The notes: a model not told the origin generated them from the sequence alone. 64,000 bases of DNA from Chrysaora quinquecirrha (GCA_014526335.1 JACTAT010000027.1:693627-757626); one strand, 5' to 3'; positions 27,408 through 41,500 are shown, counted from the first letter of the stretch. Made by a program: numbers and translations.

Positions 27408-27551
27408 ATTTCAGGGAAGCATTTGCAATATTTGATAGAGATGGAGATGGCAAAATATCTACAAAAGAGTTAGGTTCTGTGATGACACGGCTTGGTTATC
27501 ACCCAACTGAGACAGAATTGCAAACAATGATTGAAAAAGTCGATTTGGATG
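27408..27551 (+). CDS. Calmodulin-like gene, EF-hand 1 and start of EF-hand 2
   Basis: After a TTTCCAG acceptor the exon reads [20 protein letters not shown], then [20 protein letters not shown] and IEKVDLDG, ending one base into a codon at a GTAGGT donor. Confidence 0.9.
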
Positions 27552-30173
27552 GTAGGTATAAAGCGAGTTCATATGTGTAAATTGCACATCCATTTCTGTC
27601 GATCTAACAGGCTGTAGTGTATTTTAAAACTAGATCATTTTCTACCCTTTGGGTTGGCGAAGTTTTCTAGTAACAATTAAAAGCAAAATTTTCACCCCGA
27701 TTAATGCATGTGCAGTACAGTGGAGGGTGTATATTGAAGGATATTCAGTACAGTGAAGGGATATCATCAGTACGGTGGGGTATATCATCAGTACGTTGAA
27801 GGATATTCAGTACAGTGGAGGGATATCAGTACGGTGGAGGGATATCATCAGTACGGTGGAGTATATTCAGTATAGTGTAGGGATATAATCAATACAGTGG
27901 AGGGATATCATCAGTACAGTGAAGGATATGCAGTACAGTGGAGGGATATCATCAGTACAGTGGAGGGATATCATCTGTACGGTGAAGGAATATCATCAGT
28001 ACGGTGGAGGATATTCAGTACAGTGGAGGGATATCATCAGTACAGTGGAGGGATATCATCAGTACAGTGGAGGGATATCATCAGTACAGTGAAGGGATAT
28101 CATCAGTATAGTGGAGGGATATCATCTGTACGGTGAAGGAATATCATCAGTACGGTGGAGGGTATTCAGTACAATGGAGGGATATCATCAGTACAGTGGA
28201 GGAATATCATCAGTACAGTGGAGGAATATCATCAGTACAGTGGAGGAAATTCAGCCATACCCAATAGAGGTTTCCGCAAAAGATGGCCGCCATTTCAGTC
28301 AACCCCTTGTTTTTCATAAGGTTTTACGAATGGAATTCTGGGAGTAATTTCCTTAGCTACGAATTCAACGTCTGCAGCTATGTAAAATATGTAACTAAGG
28401 ATATTATTCCCAGAATTCCTTTCGAAAATACTTAATGAAAAGTGAAAACAGTAGGCAAAAACGGCGGCTATCTTTTGTGGAAGTGTCTATTACTGGAAAA
28501 CCTTAGAAATCATTCCATAACAGCATAGTCATAAGAGAGAACTATAGTCTGGAAACAAACAAAGGCTCTATTGTTCTAACTTATTGTGCGGGTTTTCTCG
28601 TAACCAGTCTACCTGAGAGTGCATCATCAGTTTGTGAATTTTATACTGCCTTCGACCACGTTTTACAATATTCATAAGAGTTAACCCATGACTATGATAA
28701 CAACTCGGAGTTTCTTAAAAAACATAAGCATGAAAAAATTAAAGGAAATAAAAAACTAACCATTTGATCCTAATGTCCTTTACACCAATGATATCTTGCC
28801 CTCCTCTTGGTTCTTAGGAAATGGTTATCTTGATTTTGAAGAATTTAAGGCCATGATGCTTGGTAAACCAATTTCACTATCACCTGAGCAGGAATTACAA
28901 GAAATATTCAAAGTTTTGGATAAAAATGGAGATGGCTTCATAGGAGCAAAGGAACTGCGAGTTATGATGAAAAACATTGGACAAAAATGCTCAAAAAAGG
29001 AAATTAAGAGAATGATTCGAGTTGCTGATGTAAATAATGATGGAAAAGTCGATTTTGAAGGTCAGAAATTTTACCCGGAATACAGTATTACTTTTGTGGT
29101 GGTGTTTTCTGCGTACTGTGGTGGATAAGCTCTACTGTGGTGGTATATTTTGCGAACTGTGGTGGGGTATTATGCTTGATGTGGTGGGCTACTATGCTTG
29201 ATGTGGTGGTATTTTTTACGTACTGTGATTGATAAGCACTACTGTGGTGGCTTACTATGCTTGCTGTGGGGGTAGTTCTGGCGTACTGTGATGGATAAGG
29301 ACTACTGTGGTGAGTTATTATACTTGATGTGATGGGTTATTATGCTTGATGTGGTGGTATGTTTGCGTACTGTGATGGATAAGCACTATACTGTCGTGGG
29401 CTATTATGCTTGATGTGGTGGTATTTTTGCGTACTGTGGTGGATAAGGACAACTGTGGTGGGTTATTATGTGATGGGTTATTATGCTTGTTGTGGAGTGT
29501 TTTTTGCGTACTGTGGTGGATAAGCACACCAAGCATAATAACCCACCACAGTAGAGCTTATCCACCACAGTATGCAAAAGCATAACCACAGTACGCAAAA
29601 TACACCACCACAGTAGTGCGTATACACCACAGTAGTGCGTATAGATTTGCTAGAGTGTTTCTGCTTAATGATCAGGAGAAGGCTGAAAACCGAGGGTTCT
29701 TGGCTAATCTTTAACAAATTTTGAACAGGCGTCTATCGCGAGCATATTCAAGTAGTGGCGTAGACTATCTTTTAAGCAATCCTTGTGTCGACATTGCGCA
29801 CAGTCGGAGCTGCTAACAGCAAATGGATGATTTTGAGGACTAATTTCCCTTGCTGCAAATCTGTTAACATAAGTGCTCTGGCAACTAGTGCCTTTTCGAT
29901 GTCTACTAATATCTATATAGGGGGGATCATAGGGGTGTCATAAAACCGAAAATTTTCGAGCCAAAAAATCGTACAAGCATACTATTTTGCTTAAAACCAC
30001 AAAACCACATCAAAATTGCAAATTGAAAAACCATACGACCTTACTCTTTGAAGGTATAAAAACAATAAAACTCCTCTCAAAATGTAGATAAACAGCAAAC
30101 CTTTATGCTGAACACCCCCTCAATATATTTCCATATCTTTACAGAATTCAAAATGTTGATGAAGAAAGAATGA
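27408..30173 (+). CDS. Calmodulin-like four-EF-hand protein (first exon uncertain)
   Basis: Exons 27408-27551, 28818-29060 and 30145-30173 (TGA at 30171), all GT-AG with matching phases. All four EF-hand calcium loops are intact: [36 protein letters not shown] and [12 protein letters not shown] (the last Glu comes from the final exon). The C-terminus FKMLMKKE is near the usual calmodulin end. Overall layout and spacing are those of calmodulin, but many substitutions (e.g. [20 protein letters not shown]) mark it as a divergent calmodulin-like paralogue, not calmodulin itself. It would act as a cytoplasmic Ca2+ sensor. The upstream start is missing; 24436-24457 is a weak candidate. Confidence 0.88.
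27694..28256. repeat. Satellite array in calmodulin-like intron
   Basis: Leader ATTAATGCATGTGCAGTACA, then the same 22-bp and 19-bp units as at 5254-6800. It stops at GGAGGAAATTCAGCC, immediately beside a hairpin MITE. Confidence 0.88.
28262..28493. mobile_element. Hairpin MITE, AAAGATGGCCGCC family
   Basis: Ends CAATAGAGGTTTCCGCAAAA and (reverse) CAATAGACACTTCCACAAAA, both leading to GATRGCCGCC. The arms also hold GGAATTCTGGGAGTAATTTC and its complement. The second copy is 49170-49390. Confidence 0.8.
28494..28817. other. Rest of calmodulin-like intron
   Basis: No repeat or exon recognised before the acceptor TTCTTAG at 28817. Confidence 0.3.
28818..29060 (+). CDS. Calmodulin-like gene, EF-hands 2 to 4
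   Basis: Reads [20 protein letters not shown], then [40 protein letters not shown] and [20 protein letters not shown], ending one base into Glu at GTCAGA. The central linker (KPISLSPEQ) is of calmodulin length. Confidence 0.92.
29092..29645. repeat. GTGGTGG foldback satellite
   Basis: Units such as GCGTACTGTGGTGGATAAGC and TACTGTGGTGGGTTATTATG run forward to about 29525 and then appear in reverse complement (CCACCACAGTAGAGCTTATC), so the array is palindromic. It starts 32 bp after the exon donor. A short related block is at 47970-48100. Confidence 0.8.
29646..30144. other. Last calmodulin-like intron, remainder
   Basis: No element recognised. It ends in TATCTTTACAG, the acceptor of the terminal exon. 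Confidence 0.3.
30145..30173 (+). CDS. Calmodulin-like gene, terminal exon
   Basis: AA completes Glu of EF-hand 4; then FKMLMKKE and TGA. Short, but the exact phase and the match to the calmodulin C-terminus (EEFxxMM) make it convincing. Confidence 0.8.
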
Positions 30174-30411
30174 CAACCATTGAATCAAAGGAGAGTTTGT
30201 AATACACATTTGGAGCTTAAAGCATCTAGTCAAAACATACAATTGAACTAAAAATTGCCTTTGTGGAACATTGTTTGTTGTTTCATACTTTATTTAGCTA
30301 TTTTGACATAAATGCACTTTGACTTTCAACAATTTTGGTTTTGATATTTGAATGTGTATGAACAGTTTTGAGTTGTACAAAACTTAAAAGTTCGATGAAC
30401 AGTGGAATCAT

Positions 30412-30893
30412 TTTCAGGCATACTTAAAAGCTTTTTTTCGTCTGACACTCCTCAGAGTATGAACGTCAGAAGCAGATCAAAACAATAACATAAGGCGGGA
30501 TTTATACCCAGACGCAGGTCGAAATATACCAATCGGAAAGAAAAGCTGAATTGGCTTTGTGTTTTAAACACCAATCAGCTTTAGGCGGGAAAAACAATGA
30601 AAATTAATTGAGAATAGAATTAATTAATTAAGTGACAGAAAGAAAGTGGACAGAAACAGTTTATTTTCTCAATTTGACTCTTCAATTAATTTTCATTGTT
30701 CTTCCTGCCTAAAGCTGATTGGTGTTTAAAACACAATGCCAATTCAGCTTTTCTTTCTGATTGGTGCATTTTGAGCTGTAATTGGGTATAAATTCCACCT
30801 TAGTTTGTTGTTTCGGTCTGTTTCTGACATTCATACTCTGAGGAGTGTCAGACGAACAAAGCTTTTAAGCATGCCTGAAAATGTTTCCGCTCT
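30412..30893. mobile_element. Hairpin MITE, CGTCTGAC family, full length
   Basis: Nearly perfect palindrome: left TTTTCAGGCATACTTAAAAG then TTTTTTTCGTCTGACACTCC; right GGAGTGTCAGACGAACAAAG then CTTTTAAGCATGCCTGAAAA. Best-preserved member in the window. Confidence 0.85.
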
Positions 30894-31029
30894 TATCGCA
30901 ATTTTTGTGTATGAAAATAAAATGAAAACCAAAATTGAAAGCTTGCAGTGAAGTTATATATGTATTAATAAATACAGAAATAAATAGATAAATAAACTTG
31001 TCATAAACAATAGAAACATCACAAGTCAC

Positions 31030-31245
31030 TTCCAAAAGCTTTTTTCGTCTGACACTCCCCCAGAGTATAAATATAAGAAACAGAACAAAATGATAGACAA
31101 ACCTAGAATTTTTACACAGATGCAGACCCAACACACCAATAAGAAAGTGAAGCTGAATGCTTTAACCATACCAGCAATAGGATCCCATCCATCTTTTTTG
31201 AAAGGTGCAGTTCGGATTAGTGTCTTTTCTGTCCGCCAAAATTAT
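31030..31245. mobile_element. CGTCTGAC-family fragment
   Basis: AAGCTTTTTTCGTCTGACAC and ATTTTTACACAGATGCAGAC match the left half of the family. It breaks where the next MITE starts. Confidence 0.6.
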
Positions 31246-31248
31246 TTG

Positions 31249-31838
31249 ATTACCGTCAACCGGGGTGACTTCGGACTGCTGGGTGACTTCGGACGAAAAT
31301 ATTGCTTCGGCTTTTTGCTTTGTGGTGGCGCTTGAGAAGATTAAGAAATCATCAATTAAGTTTTTTAAAGTTGTTCAAGGTTGAAACTCTTGCTTTGACT
31401 GGAAATTTATTAACTTAATCCAGAAACTCTAAAAAAACCGGCTGGCAAATTTATCGCAATGGGCCTAAATGGAGCGAATTTGTTGCTCACGAACAAATGA
31501 AACCTTCTGCAAATATTCTTGTCAGATCTTCTCTTTTTGACTCTTTTGGAAACTCGTTGTAGCTTTTTTCATCTTCGAAATATGTCTTGATTTTTTCAAT
31601 GCGAAAACATTACGTCTGTCCGAAGTCACCCCAGAGTAGGCGGGGTGACTTCGGACGACTTTATCTTTAATTACCGCGAAAGAGATAAGATCGAGGATAT
31701 AACAGACGCCACTTTTCAAATTTACTTTGGACCTTCGTTACTTTTATCAACGAGTTAAAAGAATAACATGATTAGTTTTTGTAATATTCATAGAAATATA
31801 CCAAAAAGTGTCCGAAGTCACCCCGGTTGACGGTAATT
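31249..31838. mobile_element. MITE with ACCGTCAACCGGGGTGACTT ends
   Basis: Inverted ends TTACCGTCAACCGGGGTGAC and GTCACCCCGGTTGACGGTAA. GGGTGACTTCGGAC is repeated inside in both orientations (31276, 31640, and reversed near 31625 and 31810). Confidence 0.8.
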
Positions 31839-32575
31839 GTTGAGAACGAAAGGAAATTTCTAGCATTTTTCCTATGTTCTGTTACCAAAATCGTTTATGA
31901 GTCGTAATTTAACGAATGGCCTAGATATTAGCCTAAACCAGTAAATAAGTTTATAAAAGAGGCCTAAATTCTTGCTTGTTGTGTCCGTTGTTCGTTGGCC
32001 TTTGGCAGTTGGGGAAAAGACGAAACAACGAGAAATAATAACAAATGAAAGCTTAATTAACGAAAATACCTTCGATAAAGTAAGACATGGCTTTGAATGG
32101 AGAGTGTACAGTGGTGTGTAGCACCAAAACAATCTACAAGAATTTTTCCCGCCGTCCGCCATTTTCAGAGTCAGAACACCAGCATTTTCGAAAACGAGGC
32201 TCGGTGCAGTGGGTTCTGAAATGTGCAAATGTCGCAGACTTCTGCTGTATGAACGCGTTTGCCCCCAGAACATGAAGAAAAAACACCATAGCCTGCGCAG
32301 ACTCAGACATCTCCTTGAATTTAATTTTGAAATTTATTGTACGCCTGTAATTAGACTTTCAATCCTCGCTGTACCTTCTATCTGGACAGTCTGGGTAATC
32401 AAGTAAACCAAAAATAGTTGGTATGAATAGCGCTATGAGAAATAATGTTGCTATTATTAACAGCACAGCGAAGACTATGTTTACATGTTTACAGTGAAAT
32501 GGTCTATTAACAAATAAACAACAATAATACAGGATGAATTTACAATGAATGAGCTCTTGGATGAACTGTGTGTAC

Positions 32576-35500
32576 TTAAGTAGGTTGCATTTCAGTGTCT
32601 CTGGACTCAGCAGTAACAACATAACCACGCAGTAGAACTTTGTATTGCAGCGTAACATCACCTTTGGCAATTAGCTGAAAAATTAAAGATTGAATTAACG
32701 CGCTAGGAAGAACAAAATATTGCAGAAAAACACTAGGACTTTCTCTGTGAATATAAGGCCTTTGAGGGGCATTATCATCATCATCATCATCATTACCTTA
32801 TTTTATATAGGCTATTTCCACAGATATAGCTAAATAACAGCTAATTTAGGCCTACAACCTTCATAAATTTTTTAATAAATCTAAAAAAGAATACATTTAC
32901 AATTATACTCTATCTGCAGGATAAAGACAAAATAAGACAATCGGACCTTCCCAATGAGGTCAAGCGACGCACACCACACAGAAAGGGATGGCGTGGACGA
33001 CGCGCGAGGGAACCCCCAGACACATACACCCAACTACGGGAAACGATCTCCGCAGTCCAGGGCCTGCATCATGAGGGGGCATCCCACGCAGCGCACCAGC
33101 CACCCCAAACAGCAGCAGGGCGCCGCCCCATCTTCACGAGAAGGCCCACAAGACATTCATCCTGCTAGAAACCCAACTTGCGGAATATATGCTTTGCAAA
33201 GCCTACAGTTGCATTAAGAAAGCGGAAAGAAATCGGCGTATAAAGACGAGCACAGTAGTTGGAAAAAAACTTACTGTAACTGTTGCATGAGCAGGAATAT
33301 TTGGCTAAAAGAGAGAAAAAACATTACAAAAAATAAACATCGACAGAAGCACAAAAGCAAACATAACAAAACATAAAATAACAAAACATGCATTCAGAAA
33401 ATAAACATAAACATAAACATTAACATAAGCATAAGCATAAGCATAAACATAAACATAAACATTAACATAAGCATAAGCATAAGCATAAACATAAAGATTA
33501 ACATAAACATAAGCATAAGCATAAGCATAAACATAAAGATTAACATAAACATAAGCATAAGCATAAGCATAAACATAAAGATTAACATAAGCATAAGCAT
33601 AATCATAAGCATAAGCATAAGCATAAACATAAACATAAATATCGTGTCCTCAAATAAGTGAATATTGAAAAGTGAATAGTGCATTTCAAGCCGCATCTGG
33701 GTATAAAGCGTTTAAGTATGCCCGAAAATGTTTCCGCTGTTGATCGCAATTTTGAAGTTTTGTACAACTCAAAAACATAAATGTAAAAATTTACAAAAAT
33801 ATTAACACCAAGGGTTTGAAATACTCTGGATATTTCACTCAATTGAGTAGCGTTAAAAATAACTGCAAACGCCCGTTTAAAAATTCCGCAATACGTAAAA
33901 CAACACTTACATCATAATCAACCGGGGGTTTCCATCGAAAACTAAGCATCTTTTTCACACCAATGTCAACTCCCCCCTGCAAATACAAAAGGTCTCTGTA
34001 TAATATTTGCTCCCAAACACATACTGTGGATATGATTAAGAGGGAGCTACCTACAGGACACCTAAAGGAACAGATAAAAAGCATAAAAAACCAACAAAGG
34101 GCGTAGGAGACGATAGATACCATACACGTTTTTTTTCATAAGAAACTTTCTTTTGGGCTAGTATTGAAACTTTCTTAGATATTTCATGTTTTCAGTACCA
34201 AAACTTTCTTATGATTTTCTTAGCAAAAATTTTGGAATGCAGTATTTCTAAGAATGCACAGTTTAAGGCACTGTATACATTGCACAAATACCACGTTTTT
34301 CAAAGAAAATAATCATTAGACTCGTTTAATAGCAAGATGAGCAACTGAACAGAAGAGGGAACATAACATAAAGAACATTAGGAGTGAAAGTATGCAACAA
34401 AACTTTCTTAAGTTTCAAGAATTCAGTATTGAACTTTCTTACATTTTTGCGACCTTGAGCACTACTTACTTATAAACCACTTTCTTATAAAAAAACGTGT
34501 AAGGGATTATCCCATTTGCATGCCATTTTTATGGATACTTGTCTGACTTCAGGAAGGTTCTTGCCCATACAAGGCTGTTCTAAATGACCTCCTCAGAGTC
34601 AGTGAGGAGCACGGCAGTCCCCCAAGCCTCCGACTTACTATGACTATGTAAAATATTATCGAGTAGAAACTTCAAATGAACGATATCGATGACTGTGGTG
34701 AACAATCCCACACTATCCAAAAACTTACGTTCTTAGTAACACCTCAGGAGGCATTTTCATGATAGAGGCATACTGAAGGCATTGAATGCTTTTAGGGCCT
34801 GTTTAAATGGAGGCTGGTCAGCCCGGTCAGCCGAGCTAGCTCGGTTAGGCGAGATCCTTTCTCAGAGCGTTTACAGGGATAAAATTTCCAGCCCGGTTAG
34901 CCGAGCTAGCCTTCCTTATTAACACTTTTCCATTCCTTTCTGTCAGGATTTCACCTCGCCTGACCGGGCTGGCCCGCTCTCCATACAAAATGCAGAGTGA
35001 ACAAACAAAAGATTCTTTTGTTCCCGCAGATCTCGGCCAGGTGAGATCCGCGTCCTTTGATCACGGATCCCGCCTCACCGGGCTGGGTGATTGTTCATGT
35101 AAACGCAAGATTCACAAACAACAGAATTTATTGTTCTGTCAGATCTCGCTTGGCCAAGCCAGCTCGCCTAACCGGGCTGGCCCTCCTCCATGTAAACAGG
35201 CCCTTAGTCTATATTTTCACTATATATTATTTTTGGATGTTGTTTCTTTAGGTAATAGCTGAGATAAGTAGGGGGAGCAGACCCAGGTTGGGATTATTCT
35301 GAAGAGCCCAGGAGAGATAAGGTTAAATCAACTTACCCTCATTGGATCAAACGTGAATCCAAGGTCATTCGCTTCTTTGAAATTCTCCAAGTTAAAGTCA
35401 CATGACTGAAATCGGAAGAAATCGGCACATATACGTATAGACACGAAGTTCGATAAAGTCAAGCTGGTTAAATGGTCAAGGTAATGGTTGGCAAAAGAGG

Positions 35501-38500
35501 GCTACCGTTTTTGGTCACAGAGTGTACCATTTTTGTCTGTCTGAGGAGGAAGTGTTCCCGGTGAGCCCTTGTCCAAATTTATATCTCCTCTCATCCTGCT
35601 TTGCGAGACGAGCAACGGAAGTGAATTTGATTGGGTCAATCAAGAAAAGGAAGTGAGTCTGATTGGATCAATCAAGAAAAGAAAGTGAATCTAATTGGAT
35701 CAATCAAGAAAAGGAAGTAAATCTAATTGGATCAATCAAGAAAAGAAAGTGAATCTAATTGGATCAATCAAGAAAAGGAAGTAAATCTGATTGGATCAAT
35801 CAAGAAAAGGAGGTGAATCTAATTGGATCAATCAAGAAAAGGAAGTGAATCTAATTGGATCAATCAAGAAAAGGAAGTAAATCTGATTGGATCAATCAAG
35901 AAAAGAAAGTGAATCTAATTGGATCAATCAAGAAAAGGAAGTAAATCTGATTGGATCAATCAAGAAAAGGAGGTGAATCTAATTGGATCAATCAAGAAAA
36001 GGAAGTGAATCTAATTGGATCAATCAAGAAAATGAAGTGAATCTAATTGGATAAATCAAGAAAAGAAAGTGAATCTAATTGGATCAATCAAGAAAAGGAA
36101 GTAAATCTGATTGGATCAATCAAGAAAAGAAAGTGAATCTAATTGGATCAATCAAGAAAAGAAAGTGAATCTAATTGGATCAATAAAGAAAAGGAAGTAA
36201 ATCTGATTGGATCAATCAAGAAAAGAAAGTGAATCTAATTGGATCAATCAAGAAAAGGAAGTGAATCTGATTGGATCAATAAAGAAAAGGAAGTGAATCT
36301 AATTGGATAAATCAAGAAAAGGAGGTGAATCTAATTGGATCAATCAAGAAAAGGAGGTGAATCTAATTGGATCAATCAAGAAAAGGAAGTGAATCTGATT
36401 GGACCAATCAAGAAAAGGAAGTGAATCTGAATGGACCAATCAAGAAAAGGAAGTGAATCTGATTGGATCAATCAAGAAAAGGAAGTGAATCTGATTGGAT
36501 CAATCAAGAAAAGGAAGTGAATCTAACTGGATAAATATAGGACAAGAGATAGAACATAATAACTTTTGATCGGTCAAGGGAATTTAGGACGGGGGTAATA
36601 ACAAGCAGGAAACGACAAAACCTCTTCACTACTTTGCTTAATTTGTTCTCTTTTGAGCACTGAAGAGCAATGGGAATTTGACCACCATTCCCAATGAGAC
36701 CGGCGTGTGAAGCCAAAATTCTGTGGCAAAATTTAGAGAACGCAGAGGTGGGAAGGATTGATCAACCAATCAAATGTAGATACTGTAGATTTGGTCTGAT
36801 AGCTTATCTTGCTAGCAACTAAGTGTCACAAAAACCCTGGATATCCCTACTCCATGACATATCTCTAAGGTTTCTTTGATTCAGTTAGAGATGAGACAAC
36901 CTCCTTAAAACAAATTACTTTGTATCTTTTGTCGGTGGACAATAGTCGCTGTTTAGGGGGTAGGGTAAAACCTGAAAGCATAATACAGCACTGACCTTTT
37001 TCGTTTGTATGTTAGCTTTGATGCATCCTATTTCTACTTGACGAATATCCTCCGTGAATTCATCATTGATCAAATTGCAGTGAAATGTCAACAATGCAGT
37101 TTTCTGTATAACTTTCGTATCTGTGATAAAGAAGACGATGATATTAGTTATCAGTAAAATGGACATATACAAAGTATGTAAAGATGGGCGCTGGCTAAAC
37201 GATCAAACATTGTTGGTTAAACATCTAGAATTTGGTTGTCAAGCAAAATGTTTGTAGTTCGGCACCATCGAAAGCTCGTTATTTAAGATAATTTGCTTAA
37301 AAAAGAGTTTTCGGACGTTTCCAAACGGCCATATACTCTTACAAAGCACATCTCGAATACATTCGGACTTATCAAGGCTGTTTCTGACACTGTATTAACA
37401 TGATAGTCACCACTTATCATGACAAGCCTTTGATATTTAGTTGGGCAACGTTTCGGGAGAGAATTCACACCTTTCGATCCGACCTTTGCAATAAATAGGA
37501 AAGAAACCATATTTCTCATTGCCCGATGACGGGAGACGGACCTCTCCCGAAACGTTGCCCAACTAAATATCAAAGGCTTGTCATGATAAGTGGTGACTAT
37601 CATGTCTAATACATCTCGAATGCTTGAAAGCAATGTTTGACCGTTTGGTACAGTCGCAAGCTCGCCATAAATTTGGTTAAAGAAAATGTTTTGAAGTTTT
37701 TCAAAAGTGTTGCTTAGTAAATTCGTTAAACGAATGTCTTGAGACATTGCTAAACGGCCATACATTCCTACAAAATAGATCACAATTGTTTGAAAGCAAT
37801 GCTAGAACGTTTCGCACAATCTCGATCTCATCAAGCAATCTGGGTACAGAAAATGTTTTGAAGTTTTTCAAAAGTATTGCTTAGCAAATTCTTTGTGAAT
37901 GGTAGGAGACGTTGCCATGCAACGGCTAAACATACTTGAAAAGCAAGTCTGAAATTACGTTGGTTTAATATTCTCTATGATTCACGTGTAGAGAATATGG
38001 TAAGGAATAACAAGAGAGAATGAGACATCTTGTGACGACAGAACAGAACCTAAACTACAACTAACAACTATATATCGGTCTTGGTGCCATAGGGCGACCA
38101 TATCCAGTCTATAAGTCATTGAGTACAGGAGTCACTATACACCACAATATTACAGTTGGGTCGCTTGGCAAGGGCCTTAGGCCAAAGTCCTAGATTAGAT
38201 ACAACAAACCCATTTAAGAAAAAGAGGCAAAAGGACAAATAATGGCATTCGAGACTTGAGGCAACTAATGAAAGCTACAACCTTGATGCAACCGTCGTTG
38301 CTGTCTAGAGCCCCGTATACACTATATCGGATAGCTATCATCGGAGCGCCGCGCGTTACATTAACCCATATCGGTTAGAGCAAGTGGTTACATTATAACG
38401 GATAGGTGTCGTTGCGTCTTTATTTTCATATCGGATTGACCCACATTATACGGGGTAGCCAATACAACAGGAAATTTCAATAGTTAATCCACACTCACAA

Positions 38501-41500
38501 AAGAGTTAATTATCTTGAGTGGAGTAATTTTTATATCAACTAGATACTATCCTATGAAACGGAGTGGAAATAACTCTAATTTTAGAGCGTTTCGTGTAAA
38601 TACCAACGATACGAATACTAAAACAAAGATACGAAAATCCGATACGAAAATAAATACGCCCCGAAAGCTAACCGGTTTAGTGTAAACGGGGCCTATGAAG
38701 ACTTGAACAACAATACAGATTCCAAAATTTGCCTCTATCTTTCTTACCTTCAGGCTCCTCGACTTCAAATGCGGCTGCCAGGCTTTCTTCCAGCGGTTTT
38801 ACTCGATCCCAGCCTTTTAAATAAGTCATGTAAGGCCAGGCATGCCCCAGTAGTCTTATCCGGTGCTTTTCTTCCTGTAATTGAAATACAAATATGGTTA
38901 GGACACTTACTCTGGACCGTATGAGGATCCCAAGGCTGTACCAGCATGTGCTTGGTCCAAGGATGTGCTGGTATGTGCTGGCTCCCATTCCCATCTTTGC
39001 CAAGGATGTGCTTGAAACCAAGGATATCCTGGATCAGTAGACTTTTTTTTAATAAGCAACTTGACTTTTGTCCAGCCCTCAAAGTTGCTTAAAATTTTAG
39101 ACATTTCAGCCCTCCAAGTTGCTTGTGTACCTAACATCCACCCTTGACTTCGCGGGTCAAAATCGTATACTGTTAGGTCTAAAACACGACTTTTGGGAGA
39201 CAGTAAGTGGAAAAACGATAGCTAACGAACTTCAACACGCAAAAGATAAGAACGAACAATTTCCTAACAACAAGAAAGCGTATAAGCTTGGTTCTTTGAT
39301 TTCTTAGTTGCTTACTGTAAGGTCAGTTCAGCCCTAGTTGCTTATTGAGCGGTTGCTTATTAAAAAAGTTGTAGAGGAAGAATGGGCAAATGCTTGACAA
39401 ACAGTTAATGCAGCTGATGCTGATGCAGAGGACAGTGATAAGTTGAGGTCTCTTACTATTCACCTGTCAAGAGGTGTGACGAGCGGGAAGGGGTAAGGTA
39501 AGGTAATCTGAATTGACTGGAGCTTTTCTGATCAAACAGATTGCTTAAGAGAGTTACGCCTCTGACCAAAGGGACATAATTGTTTAGATACCGCCTTACT
39601 TTACGTTTCGGTTTAATTCTAGTTTTTCTGTGCTCTGAGGAGTGCCACAAAAAGAAGCTTTGAATATCTTGCACAATTATCAATGTCTTACCTCCCCGTT
39701 AACATTAATGCACAATTCATCTGCATAATTTTCACTTGGATGATCTGGTGAGAAACTTATTGTAAATTCTTGCGATTCACCTAAAAGAAAGTAGAAACGT
39801 AATGAATTTTGCAATTGAAAGCATTCTTAACAGTTTTTAACAAGGCACTCTTTACAAGAAACCCGGACTCTCAAATGGCCAAAAGTTGGAAAATCCAGTA
39901 CAAGAAACATCCCTAATTACTGAAGCAAATACAGTATTTTACACAAATTAGAATGAACAAGAATTAATCTCATCCCAAGGCCTTAAACGCGTCTCCTAGA
40001 ATTCCCAACCGTCAAACCATATAGGACATGACACGGGCCACAACCTTTGCCAAAATATTGGCAATTTCGGCCGCCTAGGAATCGAAACAAGATTTTTCTT
40101 CCCCAAACAAAAGCCGCTCAGAACAAGGAAATGTAAAGAATTTGATTGAAAAGAGACAGGTGAGATAATATGCAGTTATTTGGTTTCCACATCACATTAT
40201 TCACATGGTTTTATGGCCTATTTCGCTTTGATATGTTGTCGAAATTATGACGTCACTCAATCAATGTTATTGTAGAAGCACCCAATCAAATTCCGACTAG
40301 AACAAGTCGATGTCAGGGTTGATAATAGACAGTACAACAACAACACAGGACAGGCAATTTTTCGAGGCTTCCTATTTTTTCTTGGGACGAAGCTGCAAGA
40401 TATAAAATAAGAAAGAAATTTGTTGTTTTGTGCACGCTAAATTATCGGCGTTGCGAAAAATCGTCAGTTACATACCTGGTTCGACAATGCCTTTGCAAGG
40501 TCGGCAGTCAAAAGGGCAGATGCCACTCAAATTGCCAGTACCTTAATGAAAAAGAAGGCAATTAAGATATAATAATAATAATTATAGCAGGTGTAGCCAC
40601 ACACGGCGCTCATAACTACCGACCAGGTACCCATTTATACACCTGGGTAGAGAGAGGCACATTTGTGTTAACAACTTGCCCAAGGTTGTTATCTCTGCAA
40701 CACATATAGCAGGGTGCAGCCACACACGGCGCTCATAACTACCGACCAGGTACCCATTTATACACCTGGGTAGAGAGAGGCCAATTGTGTTAACAACTTG
40801 CCTAAGGTTGTTATCTCTGCAACACATATAGCAGGGTGCAGCCACACACGGCGCTCATAACTACCGACCAGGTACCCATTTATACACCTGGGTAGAGAGG
40901 CGCATATTTGTTAACAACTTGGCCAAGGTTGTTATCTCTGCAACACATATAGCAGGGTGCAGCCACACACGGCGCTCATAACTACCGACCAGGTACCCAT
41001 TTATACACCTGGGTAGAGAGAGGCATATTGTGATAACAACTTGCCCAAGGTTGTTATCTCTGCAACACATATAGCAGGGTGCAGCCACACACGGCGCTCA
41101 TAACTACCGACCAGGTACCCATTTATACACCTGGGTAGAGAGGCCAATTGTGTTAACAACTTGCCCAAGGTTGTTATCTCTGCAACACATATAGCAGGGT
41201 GCAGCCACACACGGCGCTCATAACTACCGACCAGGTACCCATTTATACACCTGGGTAGAGAGAGGCATATTGTGATAACAACTTGCCCAAGGTTGTTATC
41301 TCTGCAACACATATAGCAGGGTGCAGCCACACACGGCGCTCATAACTACCGACCAGGTACCCATTTATACACCTGGGTAGAGAGAGGCCAATTGTGTTAA
41401 CAACTTGCCCAAGGTTGTTATCTCTGCAACACATATAGCAGGGTGCAGCCACACACGGCGCTCATAACTACCGACCAGGTACCCATTTATACACCTGGGT

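Noticed and set aside
36504..36716. Open frame at the end of the 32-bp minisatellite
   Set aside because: No domain or splice sites; partly within the array.
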